DNA of 64,000 bases from Polyangiaceae bacterium (GTDB taxonomy: Bacteria > Myxococcota_A > Polyangia > Polyangiales > Polyangiaceae): positions 868,001-932,000 of the forward strand of contig JADJYE010000001.1 of NCBI GenBank assembly GCA_016719945.1, written 5' to 3'. Both the position numbers and the translations under genes were made by a program. The notes beneath the pieces are model-generated. The model ran no database searches, was not told where the DNA came from, and saw only the letters and a list, made by a program, of their open reading frames with translations. Positions 16,592 through 26,286 of the stretch are shown here, in pieces (the first letter of the stretch is position 1; every line of letters begins with the position of its first letter).

Positions 16592-17536
16592 CTAGAGCTG
16601 TGCTTGACCCGCAGGCGCCACGGCAGGCGCATAGGCCATCGGCGCGGGCGCCCCCATCGGCGCGGCCTTCACGGCGCCGTAGCCGAGCTTGCGCGCGACC
16701 TTCCGCGCGATGAGGACGAACGCCAGCCCGATCAGGGCCAACACCACCAGCGAAGGACCCATCGTCGCCGCGCCGACCACCAGCCCCATCAGGAGCGAGC
16801 CCGCGTGATCGACGCCCCGCCGCCCCGCGCCGATCAGCCGGTCTCCCACCGACAGCGCAGCGACCGGCTCACCCTTCGGCACGACGTGGAGCTTCACCGT
16901 CGCCAGCGCGATCTGCCCCTCGAGCACCGTGTCTTGTGCCTCCAGGCGCTCGATCTGATCGCGCACCTCGGACAGCGCCTTCTCCGCCGCGATCACGTCC
17001 GCGAGGCTGCCCGTCCGGTCGGAGAGCAGATCGAGCAGACGCTTCTCCTGGGTGCGCGCGTTGCGCAGGCGCGCCTTCAGGTCGGCGCGCTGCTCGGTCA
17101 CGTCCTCGGCCTTCTCGCTCTCGCTCACGACGTCGCCGCTCGCGCCGACCGCCTCTCGGAACGCGGCGAGCCGCTCGACCGGGACGCGGGCCTCGAGATC
17201 GGCCGTCTCACGACCGCTCGTGCCGCCGGTGCGGGCGTCGCTCACGTAGCCCCCCGCCACCGCGACCGCCTTGCGCAGCGCCTCGACCGTGCCCATCACA
17301 TCCCGCGACGCGACGGTGGTCTCGGTCGTGATCTTCAGGGCTCGCGAGGCGCTGAGCGGCTTCGACCCGTCGGCTTGCGGCGCTGCGGCTCCGCCCGAGA
17401 CGGCGGCCGCGTCGGCTCGCTGCGCGGGAGCCATGGCCGCTTCGGACTTGCGGTCCTGGCACCCGGCAGCGCCGACTCCCAGAGCAAGAACGAGGCCGAG
17501 GACGAGGGGACGAACCGTAGCCGGCGAGACCTTCAT
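16592..17536 (-). CDS. DUF4349 lipoprotein
   Basis: A 314-residue product from ATG 17536 with lipobox AAGC. It then has the DUF4349 layout: KITTETTVASRDVMGTVEAL, GGYVSDARTGG, LEARVPVERLAAFREAVG, a coiled-coil stretch (TEQRADLKARLRNARTQEKRL, ALSEVRDQIERLEAQ), a final beta part (GQIALATVKLHVVP), and one C-terminal membrane helix (SLVVLALIGLAFVLI) followed by a Pro/Ala/Met-rich tail. DUF4349 proteins are envelope proteins of unknown role. A lipid anchor together with a C-terminal membrane helix is notable. It lies 54 bases downstream of the WD40 lipoprotein on the same strand. Confidence 0.85.
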   Translation of the reverse strand: MKVSPATVRPLVLGLVLALGVGAAGCQDRKSEAAMAPAQRADAAAVSGGAAAPQADGSKPLSASRALKITTETTVASRDVMGTVEALRKAVAVAGGYVSDARTGGTSGRETADLEARVPVERLAAFREAVGASGDVVSESEKAEDVTEQRADLKARLRNARTQEKRLLDLLSDRTGSLADVIAAEKALSEVRDQIERLEAQDTVLEGQIALATVKLHVVPKGEPVAALSVGDRLIGAGRRGVDHAGSLLMGLVVGAATMGPSLVVLALIGLAFVLIARKVARKLGYGAVKAAPMGAPAPMAYAPAVAPAGQAQL

Positions 17537-17590
17537 GCCGTGACTACGCGGCGGGGCCCAAAACCTTACGGTCTTTCTGGCGCGCGGCGG

Positions 17591-19771
17591 TCAGGGCTGG
17601 AGCTCGTCGTCGGCAGCGCCCCCGAGCAGCTTCGAGGTGAGCCCCTTGAGCTCGAAGCGATCCCGGCACAGCTCGAAGGGAAAGGAGAGCGCGCCGATGC
17701 GACAGCGCAACGCCGCGGCCGCGATCTCACCGTCGGGGCCCAAGATCTCGACGGCGGAGCCGTCGGGCCTCACCGCGTAGCCAGCGCTCTGTTGCTCGAG
17801 GGGGCGCAAGACGAGGCGCAGCATCCCCTCGCGCGACCAGAGCTCGAGCTGCTCGCCGGCGGTCATCAGCAGCTTGCCGTCCGGAAAGAAGGTCACCTCG
17901 CCAACCGGGGCCTGGGTCTTGCGCTCGAGCAGCGGCGCTCCCTTCGCGGCGTCCCAGAGGCGAAGCGTCTTGTCGCGACCGACCGAGGCGAGCACGGCGC
18001 CGTCGGGCGAGAAGGCGAGCGCGCTCACGTCGTCCGTGTGCCCGGCGAGGGTGTGCCGCGGCTTCTGGGCGTCGAGATCGGACAGCTCGATCAGCTTCCC
18101 GTTCGCCGTGGCGATCCCGCCACGCGGTCGGAACGCCAGCCCTCGACCCGCGACGCTGCCGCGCTCGCCCCCCGAAGGCAGGTCGAAGAGAAAGGTCCTG
18201 CCCGCCCCGGACAGCCCCAGCATCGCCCCGTCCGACGAGAGCTCCAATCCGTCGATCGAGCTCCCCTTGGGCAGCGGCAGGAGCTTCGCGCCCGAGTCGG
18301 TGCTCAAGCGCGACAGGAGGACGCTCTGGTCGGTCGCCACCGCGAGGGTCTCGTTCGGGGCGAACGCCAGCGCGCGCGGGCCCACGGGCGACCGCACACC
18401 GGGGGCCTCCTGCGCCTCGAACGTCGAGGTGGACCACGCTGTGACACCGTCGACGGTGCAGGCCGCGAGCGTCTTTCGGTCCGGGGAGAACGCCACACTC
18501 GTGACGCTCTTGCCATAGCGACCAAGCACGCGGACCCAGGCAGGCTGCTCCAAGCTCCACAGGCGCGCGGCGTTTCCGCTCCCCACGGCCAGCCGTTTTC
18601 CATCCATCGACAGACGCATGGCGGTGACGCGGCCATCGTGGACTCGAGCGCGCGCAGAGCGCACCACGCGCTTCGTCGCGACCTCGACGATCGAGACCCC
18701 GGTCGGGCCTGTGATCGCCTGGAGCTTGCCGTCAGGCGACGGGAAGACCCCCTCGGGCGGGGCCGGCTGGAGCGACGGTGGGACGACCCCGAGCAGATCG
18801 CCAGTCTTCACGCTCCACTCGCGCACGCCCGATTGATACGACGACGCGTAGACCCGCTTGCTGTCCGGCGAGAAGGTGGGCGGCGAGCCGCCGGCTCGCT
18901 CACCGTCGAGCCTGTGCAGGAAGGTCCCCTTGGCCACGTCCCATAGCCGCAGCGAGCCTCCGAACCCGCCGTCGCCCGTCGCGGTGACGAGCACCGACCC
19001 GTCGGGCGAGAAGACCAAGGCGTCGAGAGCGTCTCGGGGGACGGCCTTCTGTTCCAGCAGGTGCGTGAAGCGGGCGCGCTCCTTCCAGGTCGCGGTGTCC
19101 CACAGCGCGACCGTCCCGTCCTCCGCGCCCGCCGCGAAGGTCTTGCCGTCCGGCGAGAAGGCGATCGCCGCGACGTCGGCCGCGAACGGCCCGAGCCGCC
19201 GCGCCTCGCGGAAGCCCCAGCCGCGCTCGCTGATCGAGACGCCCTGCCGGAGGATCTCCGCGACCACGGCGCCATCAGGGCTCCAGACCACGCCGTCGCG
19301 AGTCACCACGTCTTCAGCCGGAGGCAGCTCGAGCGCCAGCCTCGCTCCCTGCTCGCGCTCGGCGGCTACGATCGCTCGGTCGAACGCGCGCTGCATGGCG
19401 GGGCCGTCGCCCTTTGCGTACGCCTTGGCGCCGGCCTCGTAGAGCTCCCGCGCGCTCGCGGTCCCAGGCTCCAGCTCGCTGGTGAGCTGAGCGCGCAGCG
19501 CGCCGCTCTCGGCCGCGCTCGTGGCGCAGCGCGCGTCGGCGCGCGCCAGCGTGCGCTGCGCGCGGTGCAAGCCGCCTCCCTTGGCGAACCCTGCTGCCTG
19601 CACGCGCTCACGAGCCGCGAGCTCACACGGGTCGACCGGCGAGGCGGCCGACGCGCCGACCGAGGACGAGGCGCTGGGCGCCGTGACGTCCGCGATGGGC
19701 GCGCCGCTGCAGGCGGCGACGAGCGCCGCGAGGCACACGCCGTGGAGGAGCGTTCGATTCGTTCGCGCCAT
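17591..19771 (-). CDS. WD40-repeat lipoprotein
   Basis: A 726-residue product from ATG 19771 with a lipoprotein signal (lipobox VAAC). Residues about 45-155 are a helical region that looks TPR-like (ARELYEAGAKAYAKGDGPAM). The rest is a series of WD40 blades, best seen in AIAFSPDGKTFAAGAEDGTV, ALVFSPDGSVLVTATGDG and ALAFSPDGAVLASVGRDKTL, each followed by a LWD-type end; there appear to be enough for one or two propellers. Its ATG starts 2 bases after the stop of the VgrG gene on the same strand, so the two are almost certainly co-transcribed. A lipid-anchored propeller next to VgrG could be an accessory or docking factor; that is inference. Confidence 0.85.
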   Translation of the reverse strand: MARTNRTLLHGVCLAALVAACSGAPIADVTAPSASSSVGASAASPVDPCELAARERVQAAGFAKGGGLHRAQRTLARADARCATSAAESGALRAQLTSELEPGTASARELYEAGAKAYAKGDGPAMQRAFDRAIVAAEREQGARLALELPPAEDVVTRDGVVWSPDGAVVAEILRQGVSISERGWGFREARRLGPFAADVAAIAFSPDGKTFAAGAEDGTVALWDTATWKERARFTHLLEQKAVPRDALDALVFSPDGSVLVTATGDGGFGGSLRLWDVAKGTFLHRLDGERAGGSPPTFSPDSKRVYASSYQSGVREWSVKTGDLLGVVPPSLQPAPPEGVFPSPDGKLQAITGPTGVSIVEVATKRVVRSARARVHDGRVTAMRLSMDGKRLAVGSGNAARLWSLEQPAWVRVLGRYGKSVTSVAFSPDRKTLAACTVDGVTAWSTSTFEAQEAPGVRSPVGPRALAFAPNETLAVATDQSVLLSRLSTDSGAKLLPLPKGSSIDGLELSSDGAMLGLSGAGRTFLFDLPSGGERGSVAGRGLAFRPRGGIATANGKLIELSDLDAQKPRHTLAGHTDDVSALAFSPDGAVLASVGRDKTLRLWDAAKGAPLLERKTQAPVGEVTFFPDGKLLMTAGEQLELWSREGMLRLVLRPLEQQSAGYAVRPDGSAVEILGPDGEIAAAALRCRIGALSFPFELCRDRFELKGLTSKLLGGAADDELQP

Positions 19772-19773
19772 CG

Positions 19774-22700
19774 TCAGCTCCCGTGGGCAGCGACCAGCTC
19801 GGCCTGGAACGGGGGATCGTTCTCCCCGGTCGGCTCGAGGCCGTGGTCTCGCTGAAAATGTCGGATCGCGGTGACCAGCCGCTCGTCCGCCTCGCGCTCC
19901 GAGAGGGGCTCGGCGGAGGCCCGCAGGTAGCCCAGGTTCTCGAGCCGCGTGCGCACGCCGCTCGGCTCGCTCGCGGGGTCCAGATCGCCGATGCGAATCG
20001 GGAGGACGAGCCCCCGCTTCTCGAACACCAGCCGCACCTCGCGGACATGGACCGGCACGTCGAGCTTCACGAGGCGATCGGCCATCACCGTGTCGGTGAT
20101 CGGACGAGGGAGCCCCTCGACCTTGTAGGTCTCGCCCACGAACGGGGCGAGTTCATCGGTAAGCACGAGCTCGAAATGGACGGTCGGCACGCTCGCGCTG
20201 TATTCGTTGGTCGTCCCCTTCTCGACCGGGTAGGTCTGCTTGGAGGCCGCCGCGAAGTACAGGACGTCCCCTGGGCAGAGCTGGTTCGGGTCCTTGCGCT
20301 TGGCACGCAGCTCGGCGTTCTTTTCGTCGGACCAGACCGCATCGGGATCGAAGCCGTGCTGGAAGGCGAGCTTGGGCAGGTGATCGCCCTGCCGCACGAC
20401 GTAAGGTTGGGGCGCTCCCTTCTGCGTGTCGCCTCGCATCTTCAGGTCGGGGAACATGATCTCCCCGCCCTGCGTGAGCTCGAGCACCGCCTCGCCGCGC
20501 GCGTCGGTCTTGCCCGTGAGCTCGCTCCCGTCGGCGAGCTGCATGCGGAAGCGCTGCTCGGCGAGCGGCGCCCCTTCGCGATCCTTCAGCACGATCGTCG
20601 TCGGCGGCTCGGGCTCGGGCGGGGGCGGGTCCTTCGCCTTCTCGGGCGAGTTGAGCAGGATCTGAGCGCCGTCCAGCTTCAGCTCTTGTTCGAGGGCGAT
20701 CGACGCGCCCTTCGTCTTGACCACGAGCTTCTTGTCGACGACGAGCCGCCCGTCGCCCTTCGACGCCAGCGCGAGGCCGTCTTTGCTGGCGGAGAAGCTG
20801 GCGTCTCCGCCCTTGAGGGAGATGGCGTCCGCGCTGAGCTCGATGCGATCCTTCGCCATGCGCAGGGCGCTCTTGCCGACCGTGAGCACCAGCTCCTCGT
20901 CGGACCGCAGCTCGACGCGCTTGGTGCCCGTGAGCGCGGCGACTCCGTGGGCATGCGTCACCCACGAGCGCGGTTTGTCCTCACGCCCGACCACGGTGGT
21001 GAGCGAGCCGAGGAGCTTCAGCGTCGCGTCGGACTGGCACTCGACCGCAGCGTCACCCCGCAAGGCGTGGTGCGAGCGGCCCTCGACGCGGGTGGTCAGC
21101 GAGCCCGTCACCCGCTCGTCGGCGCTGCCGGCCACGATCTCGACCCGATTGCCGTGCGTCTCCTCGCTGCGGTCGCCTTGGACGAGCTGCCGCAGATCGC
21201 GCTCGATGGTGTCGATGCGGTTACCGAGGACGCGCAAGATCTCGTCGTTGTCGACGCGCACGGTGTGATCGTGCCCCACGAGCTCCGCCAGATCGCGCTG
21301 CGCCTGGAGCAAGATCTGCTCCTCCCCCGCGCTGTCCTCGAACGACAGCTCGTTGAACCCTGCGCCCCCGGGCGAGCTCGAGGTACGAAACCCGCTCCGC
21401 GTCTTGCTGACCGGCAGCGGGAAGGGCATCGGGTGAGCGGCGTTCGCGAGCGCGCCGAGCACCATGGGCTTGTCCGGATCGCCGCCCTCGAACACGACCA
21501 CCACCTCCATCCCGACGCGGGGGATGAACTGGACCCCCCAGTTGGCGCCGGCCCACGGCTGCATGGCGCGGATCCAGCAGGAGCTGGTGTCGTCGCCGGC
21601 CTGCTCGCGATCCCAATGGAACTGGACCTTGATCTGGCCCTTCTCGTCGACGTGGATCTCGCTCCTGCGCGGGCCCGTGACCGTCGCGGTGAGGCACACC
21701 TGCACGCTCGTGCGCTTCGGCTTCTTGGGCGCATACGTGACCGACGCCGGCACGCATTCGAAGCTGCACTCGTAGACGCGCTCGCGCGTCGCGCCTTGGT
21801 GCACGCGCCCGCGGTGGCGGACGCTGGTGACCGCGTACGTCTGATCGAGCCGAGGGACGGGGCAGCCCTGGAGGGCGAAGCGGTGCCCCGGGGCGAGCTC
21901 GGGGCAGCCGCTCTCGCCCGAAGCGACCGAGGCCCGGCGACGCGCCTGTCGCAACATGCGCGCGGCCTCGTCGCTCGGGTGGGTCCATTTCGGGAACAGC
22001 AGCGGCGCGTGGTGATCGTAGACCTCGAGCGGCAAGGGCGCGCCGCTCGCGGCCCCCGCCACCGCCGCGCTGGCGGCGGCACCAGCCGCCGAGCCCGCGA
22101 TCGACTCCGCGGCCGCGCCGGAGGCCGCGGCGAGCGCGCCGGCGAGCGCCTCGAGGGCCTCGTCGCCGAAGGGGGTGTTCGAGACGGCCGAGCTCGAGAA
22201 GCGCACGAGGGGCCGATCGGGATCGTACTCGCGGAACATGGCGGCGTTGGGGCGCACGCTGTTCGCCAGCTGAAAGCGGATCACCTTGTCGGCGAGCGTC
22301 TCCGACATGTCCTCGACCTGCGCGTAAGACAGGGCCGGCGCGTCCCCCTCGGCGAGCCGCGAGACGGCGCGAACGACCGCCCCGGCCGTCCCCTGGTCGA
22401 GCCCGACGGCGCTGGCCGCTGAGGCCGCGAGGCTCGCGGGCAGGTCAGCTCCGCCGCCGAGCGGCGGGTAGAACATCGCGTCGTCCGCGCATACGAGCGA
22501 GTCGCCCGCCACGACGGGGGCCATCGCCGCCGCGAGCCCGCGCGCGAACGTGGAGGCGCCGGCCACCGCCCCCGCGAGCGACCCGGCCGTCGCGAGCGCG
22601 CTCGCTCCGCCTTGGTGGAAGCAGAAGAAGATCCCGGCCTCGGCGAGCAGCCGCAAGACGAGCTGGTAGTCGGTCTCCTCGTATTGGGTGCAGTACTCGC

Positions 22701-23121
22701 GGACCGGGTAGTGCTGGCGCAGCTGCCAGCGCGAGGCGATCCCTGCTTCACCCAGCACCGAGGCCACGACGTCCACCACGCGGACGTTCTGGAAGATCCG
22801 CGTCCGCCGCTTTCGCTTGAGCAGCCACAACCGCGGGACGACGCGCAGCTCGTAGTCACACGCGTCGCGCTCGCGCCGGCCGAGCAGGCGGACGCCCGCG
22901 ATGACCCCGTGCCACGCCCTGGGGGACTCGGGCTTCACGTTGAACACGAGCCGCGCCGAGGCCCCGAGCGCGCGCTGCTCGAGGTCGTGATTCGCGCCGC
23001 CCTCGGCGCGCACGACGACGCGAAAGTCCCAGGCCTTCGACAGCGCCTCTCGCCCCTCGAGCGAGCGCACCGCGAGCCGATCGCTGAAGCCGTCGAGGTC
23101 GAGGTCGAAGGGCGTGATCAC
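19774..23121 (-). CDS. vgrG: VgrG spike protein with LysM-like and peptidoglycan-binding extensions
   Basis: GTG 23121 is chosen because the conserved VgrG sequence begins right there (ITPFDLDLDGFSDRL); the product has 1115 residues. The gp27-like part runs to about residue 420 and includes the typical HYPVREYCTQYEETDYQLVL block. The gp5-like OB fold follows (KGQIKVQFHWDREQ, CWIRAMQPWAGANWG, IPRVGMEVVVVFEGGDPDKP). A beta-helix-like stalk region comes next. Residues about 907-957 look like a LysM domain (YVVRQGDHLPKLAFQHGFDP), and about 1055-1110 like a PG_binding_1 domain (LENLGYLRASAEP, AIRHFQRDHGLEPTGE). Two Ala/Gly-rich hydrophobic inserts sit at about 172-205 and 325-361. VgrG trimers form the tip of the type VI secretion needle; the extra domains suggest binding or delivery at the target cell wall. 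No other T6SS core gene is in this window. Confidence 0.92.
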   Translation of the reverse strand: MITPFDLDLDGFSDRLAVRSLEGREALSKAWDFRVVVRAEGGANHDLEQRALGASARLVFNVKPESPRAWHGVIAGVRLLGRRERDACDYELRVVPRLWLLKRKRRTRIFQNVRVVDVVASVLGEAGIASRWQLRQHYPVREYCTQYEETDYQLVLRLLAEAGIFFCFHQGGASALATAGSLAGAVAGASTFARGLAAAMAPVVAGDSLVCADDAMFYPPLGGGADLPASLAASAASAVGLDQGTAGAVVRAVSRLAEGDAPALSYAQVEDMSETLADKVIRFQLANSVRPNAAMFREYDPDRPLVRFSSSAVSNTPFGDEALEALAGALAAASGAAAESIAGSAAGAAASAAVAGAASGAPLPLEVYDHHAPLLFPKWTHPSDEAARMLRQARRRASVASGESGCPELAPGHRFALQGCPVPRLDQTYAVTSVRHRGRVHQGATRERVYECSFECVPASVTYAPKKPKRTSVQVCLTATVTGPRRSEIHVDEKGQIKVQFHWDREQAGDDTSSCWIRAMQPWAGANWGVQFIPRVGMEVVVVFEGGDPDKPMVLGALANAAHPMPFPLPVSKTRSGFRTSSSPGGAGFNELSFEDSAGEEQILLQAQRDLAELVGHDHTVRVDNDEILRVLGNRIDTIERDLRQLVQGDRSEETHGNRVEIVAGSADERVTGSLTTRVEGRSHHALRGDAAVECQSDATLKLLGSLTTVVGREDKPRSWVTHAHGVAALTGTKRVELRSDEELVLTVGKSALRMAKDRIELSADAISLKGGDASFSASKDGLALASKGDGRLVVDKKLVVKTKGASIALEQELKLDGAQILLNSPEKAKDPPPPEPEPPTTIVLKDREGAPLAEQRFRMQLADGSELTGKTDARGEAVLELTQGGEIMFPDLKMRGDTQKGAPQPYVVRQGDHLPKLAFQHGFDPDAVWSDEKNAELRAKRKDPNQLCPGDVLYFAAASKQTYPVEKGTTNEYSASVPTVHFELVLTDELAPFVGETYKVEGLPRPITDTVMADRLVKLDVPVHVREVRLVFEKRGLVLPIRIGDLDPASEPSGVRTRLENLGYLRASAEPLSEREADERLVTAIRHFQRDHGLEPTGENDPPFQAELVAAHGS

Positions 23122-23217
23122 GGCCGGACGACACCACCCAACCTCTCCAACGTCAAGCGACCGCGCCGGGTGACCGCGTTGACGCGCGACGCGCCGCCGT
23201 GGTTCCCTCGACGGCGC

Positions 23218-24568
23218 ATGAGCTCCCCTCGCCGCGTGACGTGCGTCATCGTCAACGAGACCGACTCCAGGCTCGTCGCGACCGGCGCCGAGCTCGAGCA
23301 CCAGGTGAGCCACGGGCAGGTGGTCGGCGCGCTGCCGCACCCGATCGATCCGGACCAGCAAGCTCGCTTCACGCTCACTCAAGCGCCAGGCGCGGAGATC
23401 GGGCCTAGCGCTTGGTTCTGCTATGCGCTCGAGGGCCAGTCGATCGAGTACCTGGTCGGTGCAGGGGACCCGGCGCACGGCGCGGACTCGTTCTCGGTGG
23501 CAGTGACACTACGCCCGGCTGGGCGAGGCGTCGTGGGAGATCGAGCGATCAGGACCCAACGGGCCCCTCAAGAGGGAGGACGTCGCCGCGGAGCGGGACC
23601 TCACCATCACCTATCGGCTGCGCTTCAACCCGAAGACGCAGGTGAGCAAGGATCCTTCGCAGTCGCCGGGCGTGGCCAAGGCGGTCGCGGTCGCGCCCAA
23701 CGCGCCCGCCGCGCTCGTGGTGCCCCCCTTCATCCACCGCTGGGATCACCCGAAGATCACCCAGAAGCGCAAGAAGGTCCTCGCGGCGATCCACAAGCTC
23801 TACCCGATGATCTGGGAGGCCAAGGGCTCGCCGGCCCGGCAGGCGCCGAAGGAGAACGGCGGCGGGACCTTCCGGATCATGGACCTGTGGACCGACAAGC
23901 TCTCCACCTCGTGCACCAGCTCGTGCCCGATGGTGGGCGAGGCGGTGTCGCCCAAGACCTCGAAGCTGTGGACCTTCAACGCGCACAAGAGCCCGGCGTG
24001 GGTCGTGTGGGGCAAGGGGACGCAGAAGATGCCCAGCGTCGGCGACGTCTACATCCTCTACCGCGACGAGGTCGTCCGCCCCTACCCGCCCGAGCCGAAG
24101 AAGCCGACGACCAAGTTCGACGCGAAGGACCGTGCGTGGCGTGAGTACGCGAGCATGGAGGGCAAGCACAACCCCCACCAGCGGCACGTCGGGATCGTCG
24201 TGCAGGTGCCGACCTCGGCGAGCGAGGTGTTCTACACCGCGGACGGTGGGCAGACGGTCGCCGGGGTGCAGGCGGCCCAGCTCGTCAAGCGGGCGTGGAG
24301 CCAGCGCAAACCAGGCCCCACGGACGCGAGCCGCATGAAGACGTGGGAGAGCTACATGAAGGCGAAGGACCACGCCTTCGCTAACCCTGTGCGCGAGATC
24401 GACTGCGCCTACCTGGCGGGAGGCGCGGAGAGCAAGAGCCCGAGCGACGGCAACCGGCTGGTCGGCTGGATCGACATCGATCAGCTCGAGTTCACCGACG
24501 AGAGGTTCGACACCACCTACACCGAGCAGGACTACCTCGACTTCGGCGCGCGCCTGAAGGCGATGTAG
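23218..24568 (+). CDS. Candidate T6SS effector: papain-fold (NlpC/CHAP-like) amidase, with an apparent frameshift
   Basis: Two frames make one protein of about 450 residues. From ATG 23218 the first about 95 residues form a beta-rich domain (VTCVIVNETDSRL, FCYALEGQSIEYLVGAG) reminiscent of aegerolysins. Around 23500-23512 the sense frame moves (FSVAVT, then YARLGEASWEIERSG) and continues to TAG 24566-24568. The total length of 1351 bases is not a multiple of three. The C-terminal half has the sequence order of NlpC/P60-CHAP amidases: a Cys in STSCTSSCPMVGE, then PSVGDVYILYRDE, then a His in HQRHVGIVVQV and YTADGGQT. Such enzymes cut peptidoglycan peptides and are frequent T6SS effectors. The gene is divergent from vgrG with a 96-base gap. 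I see no separate immunity gene. If the frameshift is real, the intact second frame from GTG 23642 would still hold the enzyme domain. Confidence 0.65.
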
Positions 24569-24569
24569 C

Positions 24570-26186
24570 TCACGGCGACAGCAGCCACGGCGTCATCACG
24601 GCGCTGCGGCACTGCCAGTTGAAGCTCCTCAGCTGACCGACCTCACCCTCCGCGGCGAACTTGTCGACGAGCACGTTCGCCGCGTCGAGCAGCTCCGCGT
24701 CGCCGCCGCCGTCGAGCCGCCACGCGAGGGCGATCACGTACGCGCTCTCGCCGATGTGCTCGAGGTAGTCGTCCACCGCGTCCTCGACGGTGTCGACCCC
24801 CATCCAGTAGAACGGGTTGTCCGTGGCGTCGCGCCCCTCGCGCGCGAGGATGCGCCCGAGCTTCACGAGCGACGTGCGCGCGGCGTCGGCCTCGGCCCCG
24901 CCCCGCGCGCGCGCGTAGCCATCGAGCGCGTCCGCGAGGATCGCGCTCATCCACGGGCTGCAGCCGAAGTAGGGGTTGCCCTCGGCGGGGTCGTGCGCGT
25001 CGCCGTGGTGCGCGAAGCAGCGCGCGTCGGGGTCGTCATAACCGACCGGGTACGTCTCCTGGATCGCGATGTACGCGGCCGCGGCCTCGTCGGCGGCCGC
25101 CCATAGCGTCGCCGCCTGGTCGTCGGACACCATCGCGCCCCACACGTACGCGAGCAGGCTGAAGCCAGCGTTGCGCTCGGTCCAGCTGTCGCTGCCGCCC
25201 GCGTACTCTGGGCTCGGCCACAGCTCGGTCATCCCGAGCGCCATGTCCTCGGCGCTCTCGCGGAAGCGGTCGTCCCCGGTCAGCAGGTAGTGGATGGCGA
25301 GGTTCTGCGCGTATTGGTACTTCGGGTCACTCTCGGAGCCCTGGGGCAGACCATTGCGTGCGCTGGTGCCGTCTCCGGTGATCAGGTTTCGGTACATGCT
25401 CGACTCGCGGTAGGCCGAGGCGAGCGGCACGAGGTCTCCGCGGCGCGCGTAGCCGCGATAGAAGACGGTGCCGCGATCGTAGAGCCAGACGGCGCGGGTG
25501 GTGGCGGCGCCCTCGGAGAGAAACTGGTCGCTGTCGAAGGCCGCGTAGTCGCAATGGTCGGCCCACGCGGCGAGCGGCGTGCCCTCCGCGTCGGCCTCGG
25601 GAGCGAGCGGCCCCGCCACGCCGGACGCGCTGAGCCACGAGGCCGGCAAGAGCGCCCACACCCGCGGCCCCTGCTCGCCGTCGGGGTCGACGAGGGTGTC
25701 CTCCACCGGCACGAGCTCCAGGGTCTGCGACGCCGCCTCGCCGAGCGACACCGTCAGCGTGGTCGTCGAGCCAGGGTCGGCGTCGACCTGCACCTGCACG
25801 CTGCGAAAGCTCCCGTCGTCGTAGCTCGCGAGCCCGCGCGCGCCGCGGGCGAGCTCGGTGCCCCCCGCTTGCACCCTCACGAGCGACGCGTCGCTGAGCT
25901 GCCCTCGCTGCAGCGGCACGGCGAAGCTGACGCGCGTCAGGCCTCCGGCGCCGTTGTCGACCAGGGTCACGTCCACGCTCTCGGGCAGCGTGACCGTGCC
26001 GCCCCCGCCCCCCTCGGACGAGGAGCCCCCCGCGGAGGCCCCGCCGCCGCCCGCCGCCTGCCCACCCTCGGGTCCGCCACCGTTGCTCGGAGCGCCGCCG
26101 CCGCCCGAGCCTCCCGCCGCCGTGTCGTCCCCGCACGCCGCGACCAGCAGCCCAAGGGCGAGCGCCCCAAGCATCGAGAGCCTCAT
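24570..26186 (-). CDS. Large lipoprotein resembling rhamnogalacturonan lyase (PcRGLX/YetA-like)
   Basis: A 538-residue product; ATG 26186 begins a lipoprotein signal (MRLSMLGALALGLLVAACG). A Gly/Ser/Pro-rich linker of about 45 residues follows. An N-terminal beta domain (VDVTLVDNGAGGLTRVSFAV, LARGARGLASYDDGSFRSV) leads into a long helical part with YAQNLAIHYLLTGDDRFRES, GFSLLAYVWGAM and DALDGYARARGG, looking like an alpha/alpha toroid. The order of a small beta domain and then helical repeats fits PcRGLX/YetA-like exo-rhamnogalacturonan lyases, but I recognise no catalytic residues with certainty. It would act at the cell surface on a polysaccharide. Its stop is 1 base from the stop of the effector gene on the other strand. 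Confidence 0.55.
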   Translation of the reverse strand: MRLSMLGALALGLLVAACGDDTAAGGSGGGGAPSNGGGPEGGQAAGGGGASAGGSSSEGGGGGTVTLPESVDVTLVDNGAGGLTRVSFAVPLQRGQLSDASLVRVQAGGTELARGARGLASYDDGSFRSVQVQVDADPGSTTTLTVSLGEAASQTLELVPVEDTLVDPDGEQGPRVWALLPASWLSASGVAGPLAPEADAEGTPLAAWADHCDYAAFDSDQFLSEGAATTRAVWLYDRGTVFYRGYARRGDLVPLASAYRESSMYRNLITGDGTSARNGLPQGSESDPKYQYAQNLAIHYLLTGDDRFRESAEDMALGMTELWPSPEYAGGSDSWTERNAGFSLLAYVWGAMVSDDQAATLWAAADEAAAAYIAIQETYPVGYDDPDARCFAHHGDAHDPAEGNPYFGCSPWMSAILADALDGYARARGGAEADAARTSLVKLGRILAREGRDATDNPFYWMGVDTVEDAVDDYLEHIGESAYVIALAWRLDGGGDAELLDAANVLVDKFAAEGEVGQLRSFNWQCRSAVMTPWLLSP

Positions 26187-26286
26187 GCTCCCGAGGATGC
26201 CGGCAGCCCAAGGAGCGCACAAGTGCCACCCGGCGGACGTTGCATGCAACGTCTCGTGAGACCACGTCGGGTCAGGCCACCGGTCG

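Noticed and set aside
22612..23217. Upstream extension of the effector gene on the plus strand
   Set aside because: It overlaps the conserved N-terminal half of vgrG in antisense and has no protein-like sequence. The natural start is ATG 23218.
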